A stretch of 64,000 bases of DNA from Ampullaceana balthica. Taxonomy: Eukaryota > Mollusca > Gastropoda > Lymnaeidae. Under the pieces are notes generated by a model, which saw nothing but the letters and a program-made list of their open reading frames with translations, searched no databases and was not told the origin of the DNA. The position numbers were made by a program, and so were the translations under genes. Shown piece by piece: positions 46,201-58,112 of this stretch. The stretch's first letter is position 1; each line of letters begins with the position of its first letter. The stretch lies in assembly GCA_944989445.1 (NCBI GenBank), contig CALYLW010000540.1, positions 187,017-251,016 of the forward strand. The letters are read 5' to 3'.

Positions 46201-49200
46201 AAAATATATATTAAGTATATAACATATATATGGGCAGTTGGTATGTACACTAGTGTAATAACTATTATCCTTATTGTTCATAACGAAACTGAAACTTACA
46301 TTCGAGGGACAACTGTATGCAGTAGCAACACTATTTTTTTTAATTGAAAAAATATCACCCACCTTTTAATTTTCCTTTGTTCACACGTAGCGCTGTTTGA
46401 CTAGCAGTAATGCGTGCCTTGATAGCACTCTCTTTAGTTATGAAATCATAGAAAGTAGAAACTCTTATTTAGTAAGAGAAGCTTTAGTAGACTTCTGGAA
46501 ACGGCGGTGTTTGCTTTCGCTAGTGTTATTCGCAAATTTTTATTGTAAAATACTGATAAAAATATTATATTTTAAAAATTATTACAAGGTCTCCAGGGGC
46601 CGGATCAGAGGGCCTCGCGGGCCGCATCCGGCCCGCAGGCCGTAGTTTGGAGACCCCTGATCTACAATAACAACACCGATATTCAATATCCATGCAGAAA
46701 TACGTTAATGACCCGCTCGTAAACCGACCCCCCAACTTTTCCCCCTAGATTTTGTCCAAAAAAGGTCGGCTTGCGAACGAGTATATATGGTACATGTTTT
46801 GCAAATTTGATAAAAGTATAGAATGTATTACCTATTTAAAGGAACTCTTTATGTTGTCATCTTCTGTTTTCAATTCAGTTGTCATAGAGTCAAATGTAAA
46901 ATTTGTTAAAGTTAACCATCTACCGACCACGACGGATTTTAAAAGGCTTTACAATGATAATTTATTGATATGAAAGAATGACCCGCATAAAAGAGATAAA
47001 TATTATTTTTTTTAATTGGGGACACCATTTTAAGAATTTCTAACCAATCAGGCCTCCCATGTTCAGCCATGGGCGTTATTATTACAGTACTGCGTCTATT
47101 TTATAATCAACATGGCATTGTAAAAGTCATGTTAACAAGCTCTACTTTGTACTATATTTCAATGTCTCTACAGACACCCTTCCATCACCAGAGGATGATG
47201 ATCTTCCTGGCCCCTCAGTGTCAGCAAATGACAAAACCTCTTGCTACATGCCCTGTTCTACAGAGAATCATTGTTGTGCACTCCTTCATGGTTTACAAGA
47301 ATTGAGAAAATCTAACACACTGTGTGACTACACGTTAGTTGCAGATGGACAAGTCAGTTGATTATAAATATAAGCCATTATCAGAACAAAAATGCCTTAC
47401 ATATAAAGTTAAAGTCTTCTAATCAAATTTCTGAATTTTAATTTGCCAGAAATATTATTTTAAAAGCAAAAGAAAGGTTTTGTGTTTGATGAAAACAAAT
47501 TATTTCAGCTTCAATATAAACTTTAATTGTAATTTTGTACACTTCAGAGTATTGCTGTTCATCGTGCCGTTATGGCAGCCTGCAGTGACTACTTTCGAGT
47601 AATGCTAACAGGTTTCATGAAAGAGAGCAGAGAACAGGTCGTAGAGCTTAAAGGGGTAACAGCTGATGGCTTAAAAGTAGTTGTTGACTTTGCTTATACG
47701 GGACGCCTTGAATTAACAACAGATAATGTTGAGGAAGTACTGTCTGCTGCTTCCCATTTACAGGTGTGGACACTTGAATCTTTTAAAAATAAACATCTGT
47801 GTTTGTCTTTCATCATTCATTGTGAGTAATAGGCAAAGCATTTTAGTTAAAATGTTAGGGTATCAAATTTAACATAATTCATGTTTGCCGTGGGATGGAT
47901 ATAGATTTTTACTAAAGCAAAGATATAAATTATTAATTACAAAAATATCTAAAACATAACAGACACTCTTTCTATACAGAAGATTATTTCGTCCTATGGT
48001 TATCCATAGTATAAGTCTAGTCTCGCATTTTTATTAGAGTTTTGAATGTTAATAGTGTGTTGGTTTTCCTGGCTTGTTCAGGCAACCCATTTCACTCCCG
48101 AATGCCAGGCAGAAAGAAGGAGATTTTGAATGTGTTTGTTCTTGCGAATGGTAAAAGAAAAGTGCTTTTATCCCCATGTCTATCTGAGTGTTGTATTAAT
48201 ATTGTTGCATTGTAGTTCCAAGTTACAATTTAATGCATTATGTATTACAGTAGAACCAGGTTTATTCGACGGCCTAGGGGTTTGCCAAAAAGCGTCAAGA
48301 TAACCGATGATCGAGTTAAGCAAAACCAATATGGCGGCAAAATATTAACATGTGTTTGAAATTTCTTTACGTACATGATGTGCGTTAATTAGTGATGGGA
48401 CGATTAATCGGAATGGTATCAGAATATTGGGACCCTAATATTTATTCACTCTTTCCTAAGGTTGAAATTTACCAATATAAAATAAAAACCACCGTCTATT
48501 CTCGATACAAACCTTTATTTTCTTTACTAAAGATATTCGTTATCTTAAAAAATGAAATGATTAATGAATCAGGAAATGAATTAAGTTTAATAATAATATA
48601 ACATGCACTGCGAAATAATGACAATTAAAGACCGATAACGCGGTTTTCGAGCACCTCGGGTGAATACATACTCGATAGAGCCGCGTCAAACTAATTCACA
48701 CACGGATTAAAGTGAAACAAGATAAAAACATCAGATAATTTTTATTGAAATCTCGTAGAATCACACAATAGCCTGAAGTCTCGAGGAAAGCGAGATTTCG
48801 ATGCTATATTTAACTAGAAATGCGAGAGTGCGTCGCTAGGCGAACAGATGGGGATCGAGATAACCAACGTTAAGCTGGAAATTTGGTCCTCTTTTGTGCT
48901 CGAAATATTAGGGTTTGGCGTCTTAAAAGAATCGACATAACCGATGAGAAAATGCTAAGACAAAGAGAGAATTTGGCGGTTCCAATAAAAAACGTCGACT
49001 TAATAGGGTTGGCAAGTTAACCGTGGTTGAGTTAAGTGGGTTCTACTGTATTACTATTTTTCCCTTGTTCATCTATCCTGTAGTGTTACCAGCAGAATAT
49101 ATTAATATATTAGTTGAATTCTTAGAAATATATTTTTTTCTGCAGGTGAGTGTTGCAGTGGAGCTTTGCAGCAAATACCTGGAAATGGCTTTAACTGTTT

Positions 49201-52200
49201 TCAACTGTACAGACATTTTAAATCTTGCCCAGATGTATTCGCTTTTATCAACACAGACTAAAGCCCTTCAGTACATGATGGACAACTTTGAGGTAGGTTT
49301 GTGGTCTATTGAAATCTGAACATTTTAGAGTGTAGAACTTGAACTTCTTTTCTCTAGTTCACTAGCTGACATTCATTCTTCACATTTAGTGTAATAAATG
49401 AAATTCATTCATCTTGTTCAGTGCAGTACATGGTATTTATTCATCTACTTTGATATAGTTCTTGGTATACAGCCATCTAGTTTCTTGTAGTACCTGCTGT
49501 TCATTCGTCTAGTTCAATATAGTGCCGGACATTTATTCATTCCACTAGTTCAATGTAGTATTTGGAATCCTTTTAATTTTATTCCATTTCTTTTAAATCC
49601 CACACATTTCACAGCCACGTGGTAGATTGGACAAGATGGTACCGTCTGTATTATTTGGTTTTCACTTCTCAAGTTTGTCAGACTTTCAAAATTTCTAACA
49701 TAGATTTAATGACAAGTGTCTCCTCAAAAGCCCTTCTTGAAATAGATTCAGGCTTCTTATTATCAGGTCATATGTGAACACATATATGTCCACAGGATGC
49801 CTTATGAATCAAAAGCATGTACCATACAGCTCTATTGTAGTAGTTGAAACATTGCAATATTATTCACTAAGCTTGTGTTCAAAAAGCAACACATCATAAA
49901 ATAAGTAAGAAATAACAATAAATTGCATGATACTTATGATGAGTGTGAAAAATATTCATAACAAATAATATATATATTTTTCACCATGCATTAAGTAAGA
50001 CAAACATAGTGAAACACAATAACCATATTTGATTAGCAACCATAATTTTTAAATTCATTCATTAGATGAAAGGTTTCAAAAAGAAAACTGATAGAATAGA
50101 CCAAATATACACACAATAGTACTACTATATATGAATAATATTTTTAAAAATCTGAATTTTGTTTTGCAATATTTAGTAATATGATAAGTTTGAAAAGTCA
50201 AACTGCAATAATACTATATCAATCATTTCTAACCACGTCACAAGTTTTAGGCTGAAGCTGAACAATATATTACAGCCTCACTTTGACATTATTCTATTCT
50301 GGAATGCGTACATTGCTTGTAATTTTAGTTTGCTGAGCAACAGAAGTTTAAAACCTAGAGTGTTATGAGAATCCCTTGGATTTGCTTTTTGCTTTTGGTG
50401 GAAGTTTTGCTTATTTTAATTTGATTAATTATATTTGAAGGCTATTTCAATTAGCTGGAAAATTCTTTTGATGAAGTAGTTTATTGACTTAACTTCCCTA
50501 CGAAACGATTTCCTCTTTTTAAAAAATGTGTTGATTCTTCTTGTCTAACAGATAGTCAGCTCATCTGATCAGTTCAGTAAATTGATGCACACCCAACTGG
50601 CTGCAATGTTAAGTGACAACAGTTTAAAGGTACCATCAGAATTCCAGCTGTTTACCAAAGTCCTTCAATGGATAGACTATGACAAGCCGGAACGGCTGCA
50701 GTACTTGGCAGAACTCATGAGGAATATCCGACTCCCTCTGTTAGCAGGGGAAGAACTGGTTGAAAAAGTAGGTATTGTATTGGGCCTTGTGGCCAATTCA
50801 CATTTATCTCTTTTTACATGTTTTCTATGACTCATTATTTTGTATTATTGGGAACCAAAATTTAACTGCTTGTACTTCCAAATTGAAGTAATTGTACAGG
50901 GTAAGACAGTTGGTACACTATCTCAAGCCAGCTATTAATCAATGACAACTTTATTTAAATTCTGATTAAATTAGTAAATATTTCTTACAGGACATAGGTA
51001 TAAAATGCATATATGTCAATTTCATTATAATACAGGGCATATGTACACAATGCAAATATTTCCATTTAACAACATTGCAGCTATATTAAGAAGCTTACTC
51101 CCACTTTACATCCTAGTTAATCAAATGTTAATATTTAAAAACACTACTTTGTATATGCATGTGTAACCAGAATAAATTCTAAGCTCTATGATTTTTTTTT
51201 CTTCAATATTTTAAAAACCATCTCCTTTGTAAATTCTATTTAACACTATTAAATAATGTACAGAAATAAAGGTAAATCAGAATTTTTTGTAAATCATATT
51301 ATGATTTGATCGTATAAAGGTTTCCACTGGATTTGTTGCAGTCACTAATCTCAGTAGTGAATCCATTTTGACACTGATGTTCCCCATGTTTTTACAATGA
51401 GCAGCCATAACTCAGGAATCTGATTTTTCTTTTATATTCATCCATTAAAAAATGTATGTGCAAGAGTAATCATCAGCAACCTGCAGCTACATTTAATCCT
51501 TCAAATGAATAAATTCTGCTTTTTCTATTAAAAGATTTTTACCAAACACCAAAAAGTAAAAGATAAATTTTAAAGTTTTAATTAAATTATTTAAAAAATT
51601 AAAGTCAAATCAATTTTTCTAAAAGAAGAGATTGATCCTCTGATATTTTTTTGTTGTACACTTCAATAAAATAAAACTTTAAATTTATTTGACTACTTTT
51701 GTAAGCTACAGAGAGATAGGAATCTAAGAAATGATTTCCTAGAGTGAACATACCATTAACATTTTCCTGAAAGGATAGATATCTCATTGATTAGACCTGA
51801 AAATTGTCATCCCATTTGATAATCATTGCTCATTGTACAAAAATCAATTACTGAACAAAGTCAAAAGATTTATTTAAATTAAGTTTATCACAGAACCTAA
51901 TTTTGCTTTTTTAAATCTAAATTAACCTGCTGATTTAAATAATTTTTGTGCTTATAATCTAGTAGTAAGAAATTGTTAAAATAATTTGCCCATTGGGACT
52001 CTGACTCTATGTTAGGAAAGCACTGACTCTATTTTAGGAAAGCATTCATTGAAAAAATGTATTTGCTAATGTTATAGGTCAGCAAAGTGGACATGATGCG
52101 AACCAACCAGGAGTGCAGTGACCTTCTGACAGAAGCTAAAGATTATCATATTGTAACAGGCAAGCAGCCCATGTTGCAGACGCCCCGCACACAGGTCCGT

Positions 52201-55200
52201 TCCAACCATCCCAGCATTGTCATGTCTCACGCTCAGAACCTTGAATGCTACACCTTCCATTACAAGCATCATGGTTTCCTGCGGGATTCCCCAATACCAC
52301 TTTTCAATCCCAGTGTAGCTGTGTTGGACAATTTCATGTATGCATGTGGGGGGAAGTACGACAGTACAGAGAACAATGAGATAGCAACAGCCAGGTGCTT
52401 CAGATATGACCCCAGGTATTTCTTCAACTTACTTATCCTACACTTTTATTTTTAATTCACTGATTTAGTTTACTTAGCGTAGTTAATTTTTAATATGGTT
52501 TTGCGTAAAAATATCCTGTGCTATTCTGAAATGTTAAAATAAAATAAGCTGTAAGATGCCATGAATATTACAATTAAATACAAAATATAGACAGGGTACA
52601 GTATACTCCTAGAAATGTGTGTATAACATTTTAATAAAAAATGTATAATACAATTAAATACAAAATATAGGCAGGGTACAGTATACTCCTAGAAATGTGT
52701 GTATAACATTTTGATTAAAAAATGTATACAAGATTCATTTTCAGTTACAGGCAGCTAAGTTGTAACACAAATTTAGATTATATGATGAAGAATTACATTG
52801 CATAACTCAGCTCTTCAAGTACATACCATTCATAAATATTTGAATATATGCATTGCCTTACAAAGTGATGATGCAAGTCAGATTTTATTCTTAAAATTTT
52901 TTTTTAAAGTCTGAAATATTTAAAACCTTTCATGTAAATGTCAATCAGGTCTAATTTTGATGTATTCTTACACATGTAAAAAATTTTAATTCTAAAACGT
53001 TTGAAACTTTCTCATGGCAATATCAAACAGGTTTGATTCCTGGTATGAACTTACCTCAATGAATGAAGCCAGGAAAGATTTTGTAGTTGTTGCCTACAAT
53101 GGAAAGCTCTACGCTGTTGGTGGTCAAGATGAAAACATGGTCATGTGTACAGTCGAGTCTTACACTGTTGCCACAGAGGAGTGGGATCTTTGTGCTTCTA
53201 TCAGGTGCATTATTGAAGACTTTCATTTTTAACTCTATAAGATTTAAAATTTGCCCAGGCCTTTATGTATTAATTTACCCTGCATTAACTAAACAAAATA
53301 AATTAAGTTAGTGTCATAATATAGTTGAAATAATTATTTTGCTTTTGTTCTTTGGTTCCATTCACAAGAACAAACTCATACAAACCCTCCTTCTTCCCTT
53401 CTGACATTCGTGGGGAATGGGTTGCCTGAAAAAGCCACGAAAACCAACACACTATCAACAATAAAATTCTAATATAGATTCAAGATTATACTTACACCAT
53501 AGTTAAGTGTAAGATGCAGTTATCTTATGTATAGAAGGAGCGTCTGTAATGTATACGATAGGATGTGCTTATAGCATCACCATTTATTGAATGATTCCTT
53601 TGGCATTAGTGGGTTCTACTTCTCCCATCATTTGAATGACTTTGTTCAATTTATTTTGTATGAGACATCAGTCATTTCTGTTGTGGTCTTGCTGGTGCCC
53701 TTTAACAAGACAAAATATTCATTCATGCGTTAAACATTTCAGACATTCCTGTTATAGTCATTCTAGTGCCCTTTGCCAAGGCAAAATGTTCATTCATGCG
53801 TTAAACATTTCAGTCATTCCTGTCAGTCATTCTAGTGCCCTTTGCCAAGGCAAAATGTTCATTTATGAGTTTAACATTTTAGTCATTCCTGTTATAGTCA
53901 TTCTAGTGCCCTTTGCCAAGGCAAAATGTTCATTTATGAGTTTAACATTTTAGTCATTCCTGTTATAGTCATTCTAGTGCCCTTTGCCAAGGCAAAATGT
54001 TCATTTATGAGTTTAACATTTTAGTCATTCCTGTTATGGTCATGCTGGTGCCCTTTGCCAAGGCAAAATGTTGATTTATGAGTTTAACATTTCAGTCACT
54101 ATAACATATAGTCATTCTAGTGCCCTTTGCCAAGGCAAAATGTTCATTTATGAGTTTAACATTTCAGTCATTCCTATTATAGTCATTCTAGTGCCCTTTG
54201 CCAAGGCAAAATGTTCATTTATGAGTTTAACATTTCAGTCATTCCTATTATAGTCATTCTAGTGCCCTTTGCCAAGGCAAATTGTTCATTTATGAGTTTA
54301 ACATTTCAGTCATTCCTGTTATAGTCATTCTAGTGCCCTTTGCCAAGGCAAAATGTTCATTTATGAGTTTAACATTTCAGTCATTCCTGTTATGGTCATG
54401 CTGGTGCCCTTTGCCAAGACAAAATCTACATATCAGGGGGGCAGAGATTCTCAGGGTGTGCCAATAATATGAGTTGCTACACTCCTGGATTAAATATTTG
54501 GGAGGAAAAAGCTTCAATGTTGAACGGAAGGTGCAATCATGTCATGATGGAGGTAGGATTATTTTAATTATTAGTAGAATTTTTTAAAGTGGGAATCAAT
54601 TATCTAGAGTTGAGTGTGCACAAGTTTATCATTACATATACTTTTTGTGTATGTCCTTGCAGTGCTTTTTGGTAAAATATTTACCTACCATGAGTTATTC
54701 CCATTTGAGTGTTAGCCCATAGTTTTCCTTAAATTATTTTAATACTTTCTGTTATTAGAAAATCATTATTTCAATTTAATTTTAAATAAATGTTTTTAAA
54801 AAACTAATGATACACACTGTAAATGTGTTTGGCACTGTAAGGTGTTATCCAAGATTTTGTCATGTAATCAGTCTTTGTTGTTCAATCCTCAGGTACAGAA
54901 CAAGTTGTACATCATTGGTGGTAACATTGAAGACAGCTATGGCTTCCCTGTACCTATTATTGCCATGGAGTTCTACAATCCAGAAACTGACCAGTGGTCA
55001 ATTTGCAAGACCACATGCAACATCAGAGAGGCTGGAGCCTCCACCCTCAACAGTAAGATCTACATAGTGGGGGGCATTAACGGGGAGCACTACTACTCAG
55101 ACCTGCTCCAGGAATATGATCCAGCTAAAGACGTTATGACCATAGTGGATAGATTCCCCACACGAGTTTATGGTAGGGCTTGCTGCATTCTCACACTTCC

Positions 55201-55231
55201 CCATTTTCTATCAGGAGCAGGCCCCATGTAG
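43207..55231 (+). CDS. BTB-BACK-Kelch protein (KLHL family, KLHL9/13/26/36-like)
   Basis: KLHL proteins are usually substrate adaptors of cullin-3 ubiquitin ligases. Nine coding exons: 43207-43330, 47174-47352, 47548-47763, 49146-49292, 50552-50767, 52078-52415, 53031-53204, 54381-54552 and 54893-55231. All phases match, giving 634 residues; every border is GT-AG. Exons 2-4 hold the BTB domain (~75-185: LCDYTLVADGQ, AVHRAVMAACSDYFRVML). Exons 4-6 hold the BACK domain (~190-310: FQLFTKVLQWIDYD, RLPLLAGEELVEK). Exons 6-9 hold five to six kelch repeats (FMYACGGKYD, KLYAVGGQDE, KIYISGGQ, KLYIIGGN, KIYIVGGING). ATG 43207 was chosen as the first in-frame start after an acceptor at 43184. Intron 1 (3.8 kb) contains a TA-target element with a nested hAT. 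Intron 7 holds an 11-copy array of the exon 8 acceptor region. The exact KLHL orthologue is unresolved. Confidence 0.93.
43779..46667 (-). mobile_element. hAT transposon with intact ends and 8-bp duplication
   Basis: Element 43787-46659 (2873 bp) has termini CAGGGGTCTCCAAACTTTT and GTAGTTTGGAGACCCCTG. Identical octamers ATCTACAA lie at 43779-43786 and 46660-46667. It carries a broken transposase on the minus strand (45820-44050). Subterminal 'gggccgcatccggcccgc' motifs are present. It is inserted within the TA-target element in the kelch intron. Confidence 0.95.
44050..45820 (-). pseudogene. hAT transposase (GTF2IRD2/ZBED-like), broken
   Basis: The N-terminal frame starts MAEKRKRK at 45820 and runs 277 residues to 44987. 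It has a degenerate zinc finger (ALCVIGNETVAVMKEYNLRR, then HHESKH, with Gly where the second Cys of CxxC is expected). FSIAMDES and LTCLTVDGGKNM, which carry catalytic Asp positions of the RNase H-like fold, follow. Further pieces continue at 44964-44734 (LPYYTAVRWLSCEKVLSRVF) and 44652-44131 in shifted frames. The C-terminal dimerisation region (SIFGTTYLCEQTF, then an in-frame TGA, then RIKYVKNNLRTNLSDDNL) reads to about 44050. Frameshifts and the stop make it inactive. Such transposases resemble the vertebrate GTF2IRD2/ZBED5 domesticated group. Confidence 0.9.
48248..49051. mobile_element. Tigger/pogo-like MITE in kelch intron 3
   Basis: About 800 bp from CAGTAGAACCAGGTTTATTC to GAGTTAAGTGGGTTCTACTG, inverted termini, with TA on each side. 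The interior repeats phrases such as 'gataaccgatgatcgagtta' and 'gttaaccgtggttgagttaa'. TA duplication and the CAGT start fit pogo/Tigger elements. No transposase found. Confidence 0.8.
49370..49570. repeat. Degenerate ~43-bp tandem repeat in kelch intron 4
   Basis: About five diverged copies of a unit like 'cattcatctagttcaatgtagta' followed by 'ttgg'. Old minisatellite, non-coding. Confidence 0.6.
52569..52735 (+). repeat. ~82-bp tandem duplication in kelch intron 6
   Basis: Two adjacent, nearly identical copies beginning acaattaaatacaaaatata, sharing 'cagggtacagtatactccta' and ending 'ataaaaaatgtat'. They differ at a few bases only, so the duplication is fairly recent. Confidence 0.9.
53646..54426 (+). 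repeat. 11-copy 71-bp array of a splice acceptor plus exon start
   Basis: Each unit combines about 25 bp of intron end (ttcatttatgagtttaacat plus TTCAG or TTTAG) with about 46 bp of exon start (tcattcctgttatagtcatt onward through tgccctttgccaag). AG-ends fall just before 53672, 53743, 53814, 53883, 53954, 54025, 54096, 54168, 54239, 54310 and 54381. Spacing is 71 bp except for 69 and 72 once each. The last copy is the true start of kelch exon 8 (YGHAGALCQDKIYISGG). Upstream copies read the same peptide with changes (YSHSSALCQGKMF) before frame loss. Seven copies keep TTTCAG, three have TTTTAG and one has ATCAG. Confidence 0.95.
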
Positions 55232-57619
55232 TTGGTTTTGTAGATTTTATCTAAATACCATATTAAGGAGTCAAGAGAGGAACCTAGTACATCAGGACTT
55301 TTTAGTGGATAAACAAAATATACTATGTGTTTTTTTTTACTGCTAAGTCAGCCTTTTTCTTATTTTCCAAAATTTTTAGCTATTTCAGTATCACTTTTAA
55401 TTGTTATTCAACTGCTTATCGTTGGCAATAATGTGTCACTGAATTCTAGGATTTAAAAAAGTGTAAATTGTGGTTTGTAAATTTTGTATGAATTATTGTG
55501 GGCTGAAGAATTTGTATTGACTGAAACTAGGTCAACAGCGATGGAAAAAATGGGACATAATTATTAGTAAATGTCTGTGGTTATATGACAATGAAAGAAT
55601 TACATTAAAATAGAAATAACCTACTCAGCATTGTTGGAGTGAAAGAAAAGCTACAAAGTAGCGGTAATATTGTCAGATCTCTTTTATTGCAGATATTTTA
55701 AATCTTATATGGTTATTTGTAGAGGCAGTAGTCTGGCAGACTGACATAATTCCCTAGAAGATTATATATTTTGATAAGGTGAAAGAACATAAAAATTTGG
55801 GCTGGCCATATTTTTCTTTTATAAGGATTATTTTTTGCAGAATTTATTTGAATACAGAGAGCTGATTTTACATGACAAAAATGACAAATTGTAGAGTCAG
55901 CATTATATAATGTTCATTAACCCACAGCGATTTTTCCAACATATATGATATAAAGTGATCCTGTAATGAAAATTTAAGAAGATGATAGACATATTTTAGA
56001 AATAATCACTACAATCTGTGTTTTTTGTTAAATACAATTGATATAAAATAGAAATTAGATTATCAATACATTGTAAATGAAATTTAGTTTACTGGTTTGC
56101 AACTTTTATGAGAAGATGCACATTAGTCTTTTATCTGTGATATCAAGTTCCAGAGATTTCTTTCATTCATGACAAGGATGGTTTATGCAGCTGTCTTTCA
56201 TTAGGGATTTCTTCTGTTCATGTGTTTTCTGTTCTTTATTTTGTTATTGATGTAGTTTGTTCCAGAGTTCCAGCATATTATATGTTACATCCCATTTTTT
56301 AAATAGAGAACTGTTAAGTTTAAGAAATTTAAGATTTGAAGTTAGCTGTTTGTTTTGAACTGCCAGTTTGTTCTGTTGCAGGATTTTTTAAACTTTAATT
56401 GGTCATTTCTGAATTCTACTTAGTCTTAATAAGTATTAAGAAACACTGAATAATGTCATTTTTTTCATCAAAGCGTATAGGATTTGGATAAACTCAACAG
56501 ATAAATAAAATTGTGTTTTTCTTTTGGGGGAGGAGGGATGCTAATGTGCAAGAAAAGTTTAGAAGAACTGGGGAATTTCAGTGTTAAAGGTCAGTAGATT
56601 CCTTTATGGAGTATTTGGCAGCACAGATACAGTAATACATTATTTTTAAATTATTTTTTTTTAGAAAATCAGCCCATAAAAATGTGGGTGGATCAATCAG
56701 CGAAACCCAATATATAATGTTCTTATGTATTAATTAGGTTTCCAGTCTTGAAGAGTGACTTGCTAGCATTTTGTTTGAGTTGTAGTGGGCACCATTGTGG
56801 TAAAATAAATGACATCAGTGCATTGTTGGGTTACTTACTACCTCTTTCATAAGTGGCGTTATTAAATAAAATTAGATGTACTATTATTGTCAAAATTCTA
56901 TCATGAGAATGAGCCGACTAAAATGTTGAGGGACTTTGTATGTCATGACTTTTAGGCACTAGAAATACCAAGTGACCTGCGCTCTAAGGCAGGGAGCAGG
57001 AAATCCAATGTTAGACTACTCTGCCATTTTCTGTAGCTGCCCCATTCATGTTTAAACAAATACTGGTCTAAAAGACTTGTACAAAATATAAATATGTCAA
57101 TAAATATAATTTTATATATTATATTCTTCTTAAGGAAACTTAAAACATGACTTAAATTTTTTAAACAGAATGAATTAAATTGTTTTGGATCTTATGTAAA
57201 TAATTGTTAATTTTTTTTAATGATTAAGGGATGAAAAAATTGTATCATATTTTTTATAGATTATTAATGAAGAACAAAGAAGTAACCTTTAACAAACAAA
57301 AAAAGTAAAGAATGTTTTTTAAATCCCTTACATAAGTTATATCTGTTGTTTTTAAAAAGGTCTATCTTGATATCTAATAATGTATAAAGAGTGCTGTTTT
57401 GAAATAAACGATATACTTTTATCAAAAAGTTGACATTGTTTCTTATATAATTTTAAACACTTCAATCTCATGCTTTTGTAATATAAATTTAATAAATTAT
57501 AGTTTGTAATGAAAGTGTCAACCATCAGCATTATAACTAATTGTTTATACTGTGTTTACCATTAGCTTTCATCATAGTTTTGATTTTTTTATACACAATG
57601 TGTGACTTAAAATATTAGT
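55232..57619. other. Kelch gene 3' UTR and flank
   Basis: AT-rich DNA after the kelch stop codon. Several AATAAA-type signals exist (for example near 57402), so the 3' end cannot be placed. No further gene recognised. Confidence 0.4.
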
Positions 57620-58112
57620 CTTTTTAAATCCTTTATATTAACTCGTGGTGTCTGCACCCGCCCTTGCTTGCTTGTCGCCAAAACTTTTGATCGATTTTTA
57701 AACCACTTCCTCGTAAGCTAGCGAGCTGAAATTTTGCAGGCAGTTTCGTACCGATAATAAAAACAATGTATCAAAATTTCAGATCGATCGCATGTACCGT
57801 AATTAAATCATTGATTTTTTAGATTATTTTATTTATTCCTATGTATCATGCTATTTTTTTAGATAGAGCGTCGCGGTGCGTATTATATTGAACAACCTTT
57901 CTGTCGCGCAATAAGGTGCGTATTTTATTGACAACTCTTTTTATAAACATATTCCTGATCGGTGCGCATTATATTAAACATGTTTTACAACACAACTACA
58001 AATATTTTTGGATGGTCTTGCGCTGCGTATTATAATGAACATTCTTTTAGTTACGTCTCATACATAAAGGATTTATAGTGAAAAACTTGTTTTTTTACGG
58101 GTTTTTTTTTAA
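57620..58112 (+). repeat. Dispersed ~490-bp repeat, copy 2
   Basis: Direct-orientation match to 9030-9513 along its full length. It keeps the 'gtgcgtattatattgaacaa', 'tctgtcgcgcaataaggtgc' and 'gctgcgtattataatgaaca' landmarks. Non-coding. Confidence 0.75.

Larger units (their letters stand above)
43332..46792. mobile_element. TA-target transposon in kelch intron 1, carrying a nested hAT
   Basis: Same family as 22827-23394, in inverse orientation. It begins CCTTATATACTCATTC at 43334 and ends GAACGAGTATATATGG at 46790, with TA at 43332-43333 and 46791-46792. Without the nested hAT and its duplication, about 576 bp remain. The left TA lies inside the exon 1 splice donor (CAG|GTA), so donor bases from +4 on come from the transposon. 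The ancestral site would have read CAG|GTACATG. Confidence 0.88.

Noticed and set aside
53636..54467. Open frames in the 71-bp array as extra coding exons
   Set aside because: They cross acceptor and exon-like units in mixed frames and hit stops. The kelch gene phases are complete without them.
54842..54892. In-frame extension of the last kelch exon upstream of 54893
   Set aside because: It precedes a CAG acceptor. Joining 54552 to 54893 gives the expected CNHVMMEVQNKLYIIGG kelch segment.
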